A stretch of DNA of 64,000 nt from Amphiura filiformis (taxonomy: Eukaryota > Echinodermata > Ophiuroidea > Amphilepidida > Amphiuridae): NCBI RefSeq assembly GCF_039555335.1, contig NC_092647.1, forward strand, positions 17,517,993 to 17,581,992, in the 5' to 3' direction. The position numbers and the translations under genes were made by a program. Each line of letters begins with the position of its first letter. Position 1 is the stretch's first letter. The notes under the pieces were generated by a model. That model saw only the letters and a list, made by a program, of their open reading frames with translations, had not been told where the DNA came from and made no database searches. Shown piece by piece: positions 18,161-30,076 of this stretch.

Positions 18161-18308
18161 TATAATTGAAGACCGAATTAAAAAGACTAGTTTGCGTCTG
18201 ACGTCAGAGTAAAAGCCGTGCGTCATTGGTTGCTGACTTGCGCAGTATAGCATTTTTGGTCTGGTTGATAAAACGTCATACGTCTTTTTAATTCGGTCTC
18301 CAATTATA
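18161..18308. mobile_element. Short MITE, 148 bp
   Basis: 27-bp terminal inverted repeats with one mismatch: TATAATTGAAGACCGAATTA on the left and TAATTCGGTCTCCAATTATA on the right. TA at both ends is compatible with a TA target duplication. No coding capacity; the ORF at 18029-18325 on the minus strand merely overlaps it. Confidence 0.85.
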
Positions 18309-18419
18309 TAATGTGATCCGTTCACACAAAGCTCGGAAAATCAGCACACATACTTACAAAATATGTGCCATTAGGATGTAATATCCATATATTATTTCTT
18401 ATTGAAACGCACAACTCAG

Positions 18420-18915
18420 AAAACACTAAACGTTCTACAGAAAACGTTTAAATGTCAGGATACCAAAAGGGTACATAAAGGGTATAAAACGTTTTAATAA
18501 CATCCAAAAGCATTTGTGAAAACTTGCTGCAAAACATTCTAACATACCGTAAAGATTCGCCTATTGGCGCTATGGACTCCCTTGACATAACTAGAATGTT
18601 AGGCACAAACTAAAAGTGCCCTCCCATAAAAATCCCCCAGCAAATAAGGGCATGTACCCTTAATTCTTGTTGGGATTTTTAGATGAGGGAGCTCTCTATT
18701 TGAACATGATATTAACCCAAGGCAAAGGAGCCCAAGTGCGCCATTAGGCGAACCTTTATGGTAGTGTTATTTAAGTGTTGACAAAATCAATAAAAGATAA
18801 AATATTGTTGTAGTGCCTTTTCATAAACGTTTTAATGACATTTATATAACCTGACGTACGACCAAAACCAAAACGCATTCATAACATGTTTTAAAACGAA
18901 GTTTGTGTTTGCTGT
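18420..18915. mobile_element. Diverged AACGTTTT-rich element, interrupted
   Basis: Related to 9520-10209: it contains AAAACGTTTAAATGTC, GGGTATAAAACGTTTTAATA and a right end GTTTGTGTTTGCTGTG. The left terminus is degraded. It is split by the smaller inverted-repeat element at 18545-18763. Confidence 0.65.
18545..18763. mobile_element. 219-bp MITE nested in the AACGTTTT element
   Basis: The left end TACCGTAAAGATTCGCCTAT continues TGGCGC; the right end GCGCCATTAGGCGAACCTTT continues ATGGTA. The arms are about 26 bp with a few mismatches. It interrupts the surrounding repeat, so it is the younger insertion. Confidence 0.8.
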
Positions 18916-19414
18916 GATCAGGAATTTCTCAACTTTGCTGCTGCAAAGCAAAGAACTGTTTAATCAATAATAGCCTGTTACTTTTGTCATAAGAGGGCAT
19001 TCAATAAAATCTACCTCCTATCTTATAACTTTAGTTCTGCAAATGATAGCTTCTTCAAACTCAGCATGAATGTACATTGGAATGTATATTGATACACATT
19101 CTTAATTTTTGTAGGTGACTTCCGAAGCAAAATAAGATTTGATACACCAGAAACGGTAAAAAATAGTAAAACATTTAAATGAAAATAGGGATGTATCCCT
19201 CTACGGGATTTGGTCAATATGCAAGGGATATGATTATGCTAACAGATTATAACTAGAACAACATCAAATGTGTAACCAAACATCAAGATAGCCATTAATG
19301 AAAATGCATTTTAACTTTCAGAGCATGAGAATCTGATTGGGAACATCTGTATGAAATGACTTTTAAAGACACCTGATTGACAATCTCATCCCCCACTTTA
19401 CCTCATCAAAATGC
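18916..19414. other. Non-genic stretch
   Basis: No gene, RNA or repeat recognised. Confidence 0.4.
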
Positions 19415-19660
19415 TGATTTTGGTATCAGATGAAAGCTCATATTTTTCTCATAAACATATTGAAATTAAGCGTTCCAAATCGGTATATTTCGAAGAAATC
19501 ATCAAAAACTGTTGAATTAGTCTCAAATATGGTATACCACATGCACATTTGAGACTAATTAGGCAGTTTTTTGATGATATCTTCGGAAATACACCGAGTT
19601 GCAACTTCTAATTTCAATATGTTTATGAGAAAAATAGGGTCTTTCACTTCGAAATCAATA
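19415..19660. repeat. Imperfect palindrome (foldback element)
   Basis: The left arm includes TTTTTCTCATAAACATATTG and GAAATCATCAAAAACTG; the right arm includes CAATATGTTTATGAGAAAAA and CAGTTTTTTGATGATATCTTC less its last base. The centre pairs TTAGTCTCAAAT with ATTTGAGACTAA around a short loop. About 245 bp, non-coding. Confidence 0.8.
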
Positions 19661-20576
19661 TATTACATGATCATGATGATTATCATTGATAAAAACACTG
19701 TAGACTACCAATATCATGCTGTATAAATGTCGGTAATTCCATTAGGAATTAGTCACATTTGCAAAAAACATTTACATGTTCTTTTTGCATGAGTGCTTGA
19801 AAGGGATGACATTTTATCTTATACGTAAGTTTTAAAGAATTTGATTTTCCAAATATATCAGGTCACCTTCTTTTAAAGATACCCAACCACTTTTTGTCAC
19901 TTGCTATTTGCAAATAGTGTCATTTCCATAGCAGATTTAAAATGATTTCAGTTAGCAATATTTTTCTAATATAGACAATTTCTGCATAATTGTCTTTTGG
20001 ACATTTTAAAGAAACACGTGAAATTTTAAAACAGCTTAATCGTTTCTTTGTGAAAAAGCAAAGGATTTAGTTGGAGTGAAGCAGCTTATTTTCGTCAGTT
20101 TACATAATTTTGGATATTTTGATGTATGTCAGCTTCAATTTAAGCCATATGGTCACTTCAAATTGATCTACTTATTTTCCTTGTAGATATATGTACAAAT
20201 TTTCACCATTTCCAAAACCAAACTAAATAAAACAAGCTAAATAAAATATTAGGTTATAATCGTGGAAATATGAAATGGCTACTATTTGCAGAAGCTAAGA
20301 TATGAGGGTGGAGGTAGAACGTTTTGAATTACCCTCGTATTATATAATACACCATTCTGTGCTGTCATGTTTTAAAACTAGCTAACAATGTATTGCTGTA
20401 TTTCTCAGAATTGCTTTGACACTTATCGCACCATATCTTCAACAGTATACATGGTACAATAAACAAACTTGGTGTAAGTTCAAAGATTATTTTCCAATAA
20501 TTATTATGTTGTACAGATAAGAGTCTCAACAAGTAAAATGACATGTTTTTTAACGGGTCACATATTCGCCAGCTGA
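19661..20576. other. Non-genic stretch, 0.9 kb
   Basis: AT-rich, no recognised feature. Confidence 0.4.
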
Positions 20577-21024
20577 TAAACATCTCAAAAAAGTAATTAA
20601 CCCCTTTGAATAATGACCATTGTTCAAAATCTGTAAGTAGAATTTATTTCTGCACATTTTGACACCTCATTTGTTGCAATTGACTAAATATTGACGTCAC
20701 AGCGTACATTTAAATCAATGTAACCCAAGATTTGAAAGTTACAGTAAATTCTATTGATTTGTATTCAGTATAATGGAAGGAAATATGTGTAATGATATCT
20801 GAGTGTTTTTGTTTTGTTGTAAGTGCAACTTTCAAATCTGGACCTCACTACATTAAATTGACCGGTGTTTTATTGTTTTCTGGGCTATTGTATCAAATGA
20901 GGTGTCAAAATGCGCAGAAATAAATTCTGCTTCCAACGCATTTTACAGACTTGTAATACAATAGCCCGTTTCTGAATAATGGCCATTATTTAAAGGGTTA
21001 ATTGCTTTTTTTGAGATGTTTATT
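20577..21024. mobile_element. Foldback element, 448 bp
   Basis: The left end ATAAACATCTCAAAAAAG then AATTAACCCCTTTGAATAAT pairs with the right end ATTATTTAAAGGGTTAATT then CTTTTTTTGAGATGTTTAT. Inner arms also pair (TGACACCTCATTTG with CAAATGAGGTGTCA, and GATTTGAAAGTT with AACTTTCAAATC). Non-coding. Confidence 0.85.
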
Positions 21025-21407
21025 ATTTAGCAGTGTTGGATTCGAATCGAACATGTTAATCTTAAGCATGTTAAGTGGAGTCAACTTCACATTATTTTGG
21101 TATTGTACGGGCGAAAAACCAAATAAACAAACACAACAATTTTCCGCCATGGTTGTCATGCCAACCCGCCCGTCGGGGAGGGGGTGTATATATTTTGTGC
21201 AACCATAATGGACCGTAACACCCTAACCCTAACCATAACCATAATGGTTCAGTGGTGTTGTGGCCCATTATGGTTGCAAAAATAAACTAAGCGTTGGGGG
21301 GGCTCGGGAGGAGGTGCCCTTTTTGGGCAGTCACCAAGTTTCTTAGTCAGACAGTGTCCGGTTGCAATAAAATGTGGACTCCGAACGATTCCAACACTGC
21401 TATATAT
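21025..21407. mobile_element. Inverted-repeat element abutting the satellite array
   Basis: The left AGCAGTGTTGGATTCGAATCG (about 21030, quoted less its last base here as AGCAGTGTTGGATTCGAATC) pairs with right CGATTCCAACACTGCT near 21386-21402. A second pair inside, GTGCAACCATAATGG with CCATTATGGTTGCA (21197-21277), surrounds CCCTAACCCTAACCATAACC. Three bases after its right end the first satellite module begins, so it marks the array's left border. Confidence 0.6.
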
Positions 21408-21410
21408 TTA

Positions 21411-24193
21411 GGGTGCACAATAGTAATAAATTTCCCTATACTTTGTGTACAAAATGGCCTCTATTCAAATGGCTCTACCTACCTTACGAAGCGACTCAAT
21501 TTTTCAAAGTGATGTTTTCCTGACTGACAAACATACAAGCAAGTAAACAAACTAAATTAAATATATTGGTGACCATTGAATTTTCGAGCTACCGGACCAC
21601 GAATGCAATACACTTTTTTCACCCAATTTTCAAAATAGAAGCACTTGTGATTTTACCTAGAAGCAGCCGGTTTAAGAAATACATGAAAAATCTGAATAAA
21701 AGCCCAGAATCTTTTCCAATCTTGGTAGATGCTTAGATTCAAGCCTACATTTATTACCTGGCACAAATTTTTCCCAAAATCTGCACAATTTTTTTGGTTT
21801 TTAATATTGATTTATAGTTGGTTAACTTTTACCGAAATGTAAAAACACCGCAGATCAGGACGGAATCCCACAAGAGACATTATTTGGTGATGTGAAATCT
21901 TCACGGACCTCAAGATGTTTGATTTTATAATTTCCTAAGAGTTTTAATACTAATTAACATTATATAACTTCACTTTGAGTGACCGATCACAAGTTGACAT
22001 TTTTGGGGCCAAATTCAACTTGGCGCCAATTAAATAATGTGCTATCTACTGTAGATAGCACATGTAATGGAACAAATTAAAATCAATTTATTTTGACAAT
22101 GTTGATCCCAATCTGTAGGCCTATAATGTCTGAGACATGAAGTTAATTTGGTAATGCACGCAAACAAACAAACATAAAGGCTGCTGGAGCTCATGACACG
22201 GGCCTTGGATCAGGTAAACTTACCTTATGTGTGTGTAGAAAGGGGGGGTAGGCAGGCTAAACTTATGACAGACAGCAAGACAGACACACAGATATAACAG
22301 AAGCAGCAGGGAAAACATGACCACAAAGGCAAATGCATGAATTATACAAGTGTTGAATTACATGGGTCTTTGATCATGTTGGTGAAATCATAAGCTTAGC
22401 CTAGCCACACCCCCCCCCAATCCAGGCAGTTACATAACAGTGCCACCATACCGATGTTTTCTCCATCTCCAATTTGGCTGCCTGTCATAATTAAGCTTAG
22501 CCTACCCTACACACACACACCCACAAAAGGTAAGCTTACCTGTTCATGCATTGACCTAACAGTGCCTCTATACTGATATTTCTCCAAGTCTCCAATTTCG
22601 GGCCATAACTCACCTTAGCACTGATAGCCTAGTAGGCCTAAAAGTTGCTTTTTTCTGCAATTTTAGCTATAAATTATATGAATTACAATCAAAAACACCT
22701 CATCAGTCAATATGCAAATGCTAATCAAAACTTGTTTGGCACAGGTCTAACTTGCTGAATCAAAACGTCTTCCGCATAGGCTCACACACGTACTCTCGCT
22801 TGAGGGTGCACAATAGTAATAAATTTCCCTATACTTTGTGTACAAAATGGCCTCTATTCAAATGGCTCTACCTACCTTACGAAGCGACTCAATTTTTCAA
22901 AGTGATGTTTTCCTGACTGACAAACATACAAGCAAGTAAACAAACTAAATTAAATATATTGGTGACCATTGAATTTTCGAGCTACCGGACCACGAATGCA
23001 ATACACTTTTTTCACCCAATTTTCAAAATAGAAGCACTTGTGATTTTACCTAGAAGCAGCCGGTTTAAGAAATACATGAAAAATCTGAATAAAAGCCCAG
23101 AATCTTTTCCAATCTTGGTAGATGCTTAGATTCAAGCCTACATTTATTACCTGGCACAAATTTTTCCCAAAATCTGCACAATTTTTTTGGTTTTTTATAT
23201 TGATTTATAGTTGGTTAACTTTTACCGAAATGTAAAAACACCGCAGATCAGGACGGAATCCCACAAGAGACATTATTTGGTGATGTGAAATCTTCACGGA
23301 CCTCAAGATGTTTGATTTTATAATTTCCTAAGAGTTTTAATACTAATTAACATTATATAACTTCACTTTGAGTGACCGATCACAAGTTGACATTTTTGGG
23401 GCCAAATTCAACTTGGCGCCAATTAAATAATGTGCTATCTACTGTAGATAGCACATGTAATGGAACAAATTAAAATCAATTTATTTTGACAATGTTGATC
23501 CCAATCTGTAGGCCTATAATGTCTGAGACATGAAGTTAATTTGGTAATGCACGCAAACAAACAAACATAAAGGCTGCTGGAGCTCATGACACGGGCCTTG
23601 GATCAGGTAAACTTACCTTATGTGTGTGTAGAAAGGGGGGGGTAGGCAGGCTAAACTTATGACAGACAGCAAGACAGACACACAGATATAACAGAAGCAG
23701 CAGGGAAAACATGACCACAAAGGCAAATGCATGAATTATACAAGTGTTGAATTACATGGGTCTTTGATCATGTTGGTGAAATCATAAGCTTAGCCTAGCC
23801 ACACCCCCCAATCCAGGCAGTTACATAACAGTGCCACCATACCGATGTTTTCTCCATCTCCAATTTGGCTGCCTGTCATAATTAAGCTTAGCCTACCCTA
23901 CACACACACACCCACAAAAGGTAAGCTTACCTGTTCATGCATTGACCTAACAGTGCCTCTATACTGATATTTCTCCAAGTCTCCAATTTCGGGCCATAAC
24001 TCACCTTAGCACTGATAGCCTAGTAGGCCTAAAAGTTGCTTTTTTCTGCAATTTTAGCTATAAATTATATGAATTACAATCAAAACACCTCATCAGTCAA
24101 TATGCAAATGCTAATCAAAACTTGTTTGGCACAGGTCTAACTTGCTGAATCAAAACGTCTTCCGCATAGGCTCACACACGTACTCTCGCTTGA
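21411..24193 (+). repeat. Array block 1: two A+B units
   Basis: Unit starts 21411 and 22804 (period 1393). Both read GGCGCCAATTAAATAATG ahead of the palindrome, a variant also seen in the units starting at 30077 and 33762. Confidence 0.93.
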
Positions 24194-24330
24194 CACGGAC
24201 CTCAAGATGTTTGATTTTATAATTTCCTAAGAGTTTTAATACTAATTAACATTATATAACTTCACTTTGAGTGACCGATCACAAGTTGACATTTTTGGGG
24301 CCAAATTCAACTTGGCGCCAAATTCAAATA

Positions 24331-24357
24331 ATGTGCTATCTACTGTAGATAGCACAT
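24331..24357. repeat. Perfect palindrome in module B (example; present in nearly every unit)
   Basis: The arm ATGTGCTATCTAC, a single T and the exact reverse complement of the arm. It recurs once in every B copy (about 33 times); one copy near 53786 has an A for G in the left arm. It could extrude a hairpin or be bound by a dimeric protein. Function unknown. Confidence 0.9.
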
Positions 24358-24504
24358 GTAATGGAACAAATTAAAATCAATTTATTTTGACAATGTTGAT
24401 CCCAATCTGTAGGCCTATAATGTCTGAGACATGAAGTTAATTTGGTAATGCACGCAAACAAACAAACATAAAGGCTGCTGGAGCTCATGACACGGGCCTT
24501 GGAT

Positions 24505-24833
24505 CAGGTAAACTTACCTTATGTGTGTGTAGAAAGGGGGGTAGGCAGGCTAAACTTATGACAGACAGCAAGACAGACACACAGATATAACAGAAGCAGC
24601 AGGGAAAACATGACCACAAAGGCAAATGCATGAATTATACAAGTGTTGAATTACATGGGTCTTTGATCATGTTGGTGAAATCATAAGCTTAGCCTAGCCA
24701 CCCCCCCCCAATCCAGGCAGTTACATAACAGTGCCACCATACCGATGTTTTCTCCATCTCCAATTTGGCTGCCTGTCATAATTAAGCTTAGCCTACCCTA
24801 CACACACACACCCACAAAAGGTAAGCTTACCTG
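24505..24833. repeat. Inverted arms inside module B (example unit)
   Basis: The left arm 24505-24564 (CAGGTAAACTTACC … TAGGCAGGCTAAACTTATGACAG) pairs with the right arm 24773-24833 (CTGTCATAATTAAGCTTAGCC … GGTAAGCTTACCTG; the two quoted stretches are separated by a CA-repeat), with a ~208-bp loop. Both arms carry an AGGTAAG-type splice-donor consensus in palindromic form (AGGTAAGCTTACCT is a perfect 14-bp palindrome). The same layout is repeated in each B copy. Confidence 0.8.
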
Positions 24834-24904
24834 TTCATGCATTGACCTAACAGTGCCTCTATACTGATATTTCTCCAAGTCTCCAATTTCGGGCCATAAC
24901 TCAC
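24681..24904 (+). repeat. Internal direct duplication in module B (example unit)
   Basis: TCATAAGCTTAGCCTAGCCA through AACAGTGCCACCATACCGAT and CTCCATCTCCAATTTGG is echoed by AAGCTTAGCCTACCC through AACAGTGCCTCTATACTGAT and CTCCAAGTCTCCAATTTCGG. Two diverged subrepeats of about 96 and 124 bp, so module B itself grew by an older duplication. Confidence 0.8.
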
Positions 24905-27788
24905 CTTAGCACTGATAGCCTAGTAGGCCTAAAAGTTGCTTTTTTCTGCAATTTTAGCTATAAATTATATGAATTACAATCAAAAACACCTCATCAGTCA
25001 ATATGCAAATGCTAATCAAAACTTGTTTGGCACAGGTCTAACTTGCTGAATCAAAACGTCTTCCGCATAGGCTCACACACGTACTCTCGCTTGACGGACC
25101 TCAAGATGTTTGATTTTATAATTTCCTAAGAGTTTTAATACTAATTAACATTATATAACTTCACTTTGAGTGACCGATCACAAGTTGACATTTTTGGGGC
25201 CAAATTCAACTTGGCGCCAAATTCAAATAATGTGCTATCTACTGTAGATAGCACATGTAATGGAACAAATTAAAATCAATTTATTTTGACAATGTTGATC
25301 CCAATCTGTAGGCCTATAATGTCTGAGACATGAAGTTAATTTGGTAATGCACGCAAACAAACAAACATAAAGGCTGCTGGAGCTCATGACACGGGCCTTG
25401 GATCAGGTAAACTTACCTTATGTGTGTGTAGAAAGGGGGGATAGGCAGGCTAAACTTATGACAGACAGCAAGACAGACACACAGATATAACAGAAGCAGC
25501 AGGGAAAACATGACCACAAAGGCAAATGCATGAATTATACAAGTGTTGAATTACATGGGTCTTTGATCATGTTGGTGAAATCATAAGCTTAGCCTAGCCA
25601 CCCCCCAATCCAGGCAGTTACATAACAGTGCCACCATACCGATGTTTTCTCCATCTCCAATTTGGCTGCCTGTCATAATTAAGCTTAGCCTACCCTACAC
25701 ACACACACCCACAACAGGTAAGCTTACCTGTTCATGCATTGACCTAACAGTGCCTCTATACTGATATTTCTCCAAGTCTCCAATTTCAGGCCATAACTCA
25801 CCTTAGCACTGATAGCCTAGTAGGCCTAAAAGTTGCTTTTTTCTGCAATTTTAGCTATAAATTATATGAATTACAATCAAAAACACCTCATCAGTCAATA
25901 TGCAAATGCTAATCAAAACTTGTTTGGCACAGGTCTAACTTGCTGAATCAAAACGTCTTCCGCATAGGCTCACACACGTACTCTCGCTTGACGGACCTCA
26001 AGATGTTTGATTTTATAATTTCCTAAGAGTTTTAATACTAATTAACATTATATAACTTCACTTTGAGTGACCGATCACAAGTTGACATTTTTGGGGCCAA
26101 ATTCAACTTGGCGCCAATTCAAATAATGTGCTATCTACTGTAGATAGCACATGTAATGGAACAAATTAAAATCAATTTATTTTGACAATGTTGATCCCAA
26201 TCTGTAGGCCTATAATGTCTGAGACATGAAGTTAATTTGGTAATGCACGCAAACAAACAAACATAAAGGCTGCTGGAGCTCATGACACGGGCCTTGGATC
26301 AGGTAAACTTACCTTATGTGTGTGTAGAAAGGGGGGGGGTAGGCAGGCTAAACTTATGACAGACAGCAAGACAGACACACAGATATAACAGAAGCAGCAG
26401 GGAAAACATGACCACAAAGGCAAATGCATGAATTATACAAGTGTTGAATTACATGGGTCTTTGATCATGTTGGTGAAATCATAAGCTTAGCCTAGCCACC
26501 CCCCCAATCCAGGCAGTTACATAACAGTGCCACCATACCGATGTTTTCTCCATCTCCAATTTGGCTGCCTGTCATAATTAAGCTTAGCCTACCCTACACA
26601 CACACACCCACAAAAGGTAAGCTTACCTGTTCATGCATTGACCTAACAGTGCCTCTATACTGATATTTCTCCAAGTCTCCAATTTCGGGCCATAACTCAC
26701 CTTAGCACTGATAGCCTAGTAGGCCTAAAAGTTGCTTTTTTCTGCAATTTTAGCTATAAATTATATGAATTACAATCAAAAACACCTCATCAGTCAATAT
26801 GCAAATGCTAATCAAAACTTGTTTGGCACAGGTCTAACTTGCTGAATCAAAACGTCTTCCGCATAGGCTCACACACGTACTCTCGCTTCACGGACCTCAA
26901 GATGTTTGATTTTATAATTTCCTAAGAGTTTTAATACTAATTAACATTATATAACTTCACTTTGAGTGACCGATCACAAGTTGACATTTTTGGGGCCAAA
27001 TTCAACTTGGCGCCAAATTCAAATAATGTGCTATCTACTGTAGATAGCACATGTAATGGAACAAATTAAAATCAATTTATTTTGACAATGTTGATCCCAA
27101 TCTGTAGGCCTATAATGTCTGAGACATGAAGTTAATTTGGTAATGCACGCAAACAAACAAACATAAAGGCTGCTGGAGCTCATGACACGGGCCTTGGATC
27201 AGGTAAACTTACCTTATGTGTGTAGAAAGGGGGGGTAGGCAGGCTAAACTTATGACAGACAGCAAGACAGACACACAGATATAACAGAAGCAGCAGGGAA
27301 AACATGACCACAAAGGCAAATGCATGAATTATACAAGTGTTGAATTACATGGGTCTTTGATCATGTTGGTGAAATCATAAGCTTAGCCTAGCCACCCCCC
27401 CCCAATCCAGGCAGTTACATAACAGTGCCACCATACCGATGTTTTCTCCATCTCCAATTTGGCTGCCTGTCATAATTAAGCTTAGCCTACCCTACACACA
27501 CACACCCACAAAAGGTAAGCTTACCTGTTCATGCATTGACCTAACAGTGCCTCTATACTGATATTTCTCCAAGTCTCCAATTTCGGGCCATAACTCACCT
27601 TAGCACTGATAGCCTAGTAGGCCTAAAAGTTGCTTTTTTCTGCAATTTTAGCTATAAATTATATGAATTACAATCAAAAACACCTCATCAGTCAATATGC
27701 AAATGCTAATCAAAACTTGTTTGGCACAGGTCTAACTTGCTGAATCAAAACGTCTTCCGCATAGGCTCACACACGTACTCTCGCTTGA

Positions 27789-29177
27789 GGGTGCACAATA
27801 GTAATAAATTTCCCTATACTTTGTGTACAAAATGGCCTCTATTCAAATGGCTCTACCTACCTTACGAAGCGACTCAATTTTTCAAAGTGATGTTTTCCTG
27901 ACTGACAAACATACAAGCAAGTAAACAAACTAAATTAAATATATTGGTGACCATTGAATTTTCGAGCTACCGGACCACGAATGCAATACACTTTTTTCAC
28001 CCAATTTTCAAAATAGAAGCACTTGTGATTTTACCTAGAAGCAGCCGGTTTAAGAAATACATGAAAAATCTGAATAAAAGCCCAGAATCTTTTCCAATCT
28101 TGGTAGATGCTTAGATTCAAGCCTACATTTATTACCTGGCACAAATTTTTCCCAAAATCTGCACAATTTTTTGGTTTTTAATATTGATTTATAGTTGGTT
28201 AACTTTTACCGAAATGTAAAAACACCGCAGATCAGGACGGAATCCCACAAGAGACATTATTTGGTGATGTGAAATCTTCACGGACCTCAAGATGTTTGAT
28301 TTTATAATTTCCTAAGAGTTTTAATACTAATTAACATTATATAACTTCACTTTGAGTGACCGATCACAAGTTGACATTTTTGGGGCCAAATTCAACTTGG
28401 CGCCAAATTCAAATAATGTGCTATCTACTGTAGATAGCACATGTAATGGAACAAATTAAAATCAATTTATTTTGACAATGTTGATCCCAATCTGTAGGCC
28501 TATAATGTCTGAGACATGAAGTTAATTTGGTAATGCACGCAAACAAACAAACATAAAGGCTGCTGGAGCTCATGACACGGGCCTTGGATCAGGTAAACTT
28601 ACCTTATGTGTGTGTAGAAAGGGGGGGTAGGCAGGCTAAACTTATGACAGACAGCAAGACAGACACACAGATATAACAGAAGCAGCAGGGAAAACATGAC
28701 CACAAAGGCAAATGCATGAATTATACAAGTGTTGAATTACATGGGTCTTTGATCATGTTGGTGAAATCATAAGCTTAGCCTAGCCACCCCCCCCAATCCA
28801 GGCAGTTACATAACAGTGCCACCATACCGATGTTTTCTCCATCTCCAATTTGGCTGCCTGTCATAATTAAGCTTAGCCTACCCTACACACACACACCCAC
28901 AAAAGGTAAGCTTACCTGTTCATGCATTGACCTAACAGTGCCTCTATACTGATATTTCTCCAAGTCTCCAATTTCGGGCCATAACTCACCTTAGCACTGA
29001 TAGCCTAGTAGGCCTAAAAGTTGCTTTTTTCTGCAATTTTAGCTATAAATTATATGAATTACAATCAAAAACACCTCATCAGTCAATATGCAAATGCTAA
29101 TCAAAACTTGTTTGGCACAGGTCTAACTTGCTGAATCAAAACGTCTTCCGCATAGGCTCATACACGTACTCTCGCTT
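27789..29177 (+). repeat. Array block 3: one A+B unit
   Basis: A 27789-28278, B 28279-29177. The B end has a private change, GGCTCATACACG. Confidence 0.92.
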
Positions 29178-30076
29178 CACGGACCTCAAGATGTTTGATT
29201 TTATAATTTCCTAAGAGTTTTAATACTAATTAACATTATATAACTTCACTTTGAGTGACCGATCACAAGTTGACATTTTTGGGGCCAAATTCAACTTGGC
29301 GCCAAATTCAAATAATGTGCTATCTACTGTAGATAGCACATGTAATGGAACAAATTAAAATCAATTTATTTTGACAATGTTGATCCCAATCTGTAGGCCT
29401 ATAATGTCTGAGACATGAAGTTAATTTGGTAATGCACGCAAACAAACAAACATAAAGGCTGCTGGAGCTCATGACACGGGCCTTGGATCAGGTAAACTTA
29501 CCTTATGTGTGTGTAGAAAGGGGGGTAGGCAGGCTAAACTTATGACAGACAGCAAGACAGACACACAGATATAACAGAAGCAGCAGGAAAAACATGACCA
29601 CAAAGGCAAATGCATGAATTATACAAGTGTTGAATTACATGGGTCTTTGATCATGTTGGTGAAATCATAAGCTTAGCCTAGCCACCCCCCCAATCCAGGC
29701 AGTTACATAACAGTGCCACCATACCGATGTTTTCTCCATCTCCAATTTGGCTGCCTGTCATAATTAAGCTTAGCCTACCCTACACACACACACCCACAAA
29801 AGGTAAGCTTACCTGTTCATGCATTGACCTAACAGTGCCTCTATACTGATATTTCTCCAAGTCTCCAATTTCGGGCCATAACTCACCTTAGCACTGATAG
29901 CCTAGTAGGCCTAAAAGTTGCTTTTTTCTGCAATTTTAGCTATAAATTATATGAATTACAATCAAAAACACCTCATCAGTCAATATGCAAATGCTAATCA
30001 AAACTTGTTTGGCACAGGTCTAACTTGCTGAATCAAAACGTCTTCCGCATAGGCTCACACACGTACTCTCGCTTGA
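29178..30076 (+). repeat. Array block 4: one B-only unit
   Basis: Entered through a GCTTCACGG junction. 899 bp. Confidence 0.92.

Larger units (their letters stand above)
24194..27788 (+). repeat. Array block 2: four B-only units
   Basis: Starts 24194, 25093, 25990 and 26889; period about 897-900. Junctions into these units are GCTTGACACGG (first), GCTTGACGG (second and third) and GCTTCACGG (fourth), so three different A-less junction types are adjacent. Confidence 0.93.

Noticed and set aside
21205..21240. CCCTAACCCTAACC as an interstitial telomere
   Set aside because: Only two TTAGGG-type repeats are present and they sit in a small palindromic element with CCATAACC variants; chance is enough to explain it.
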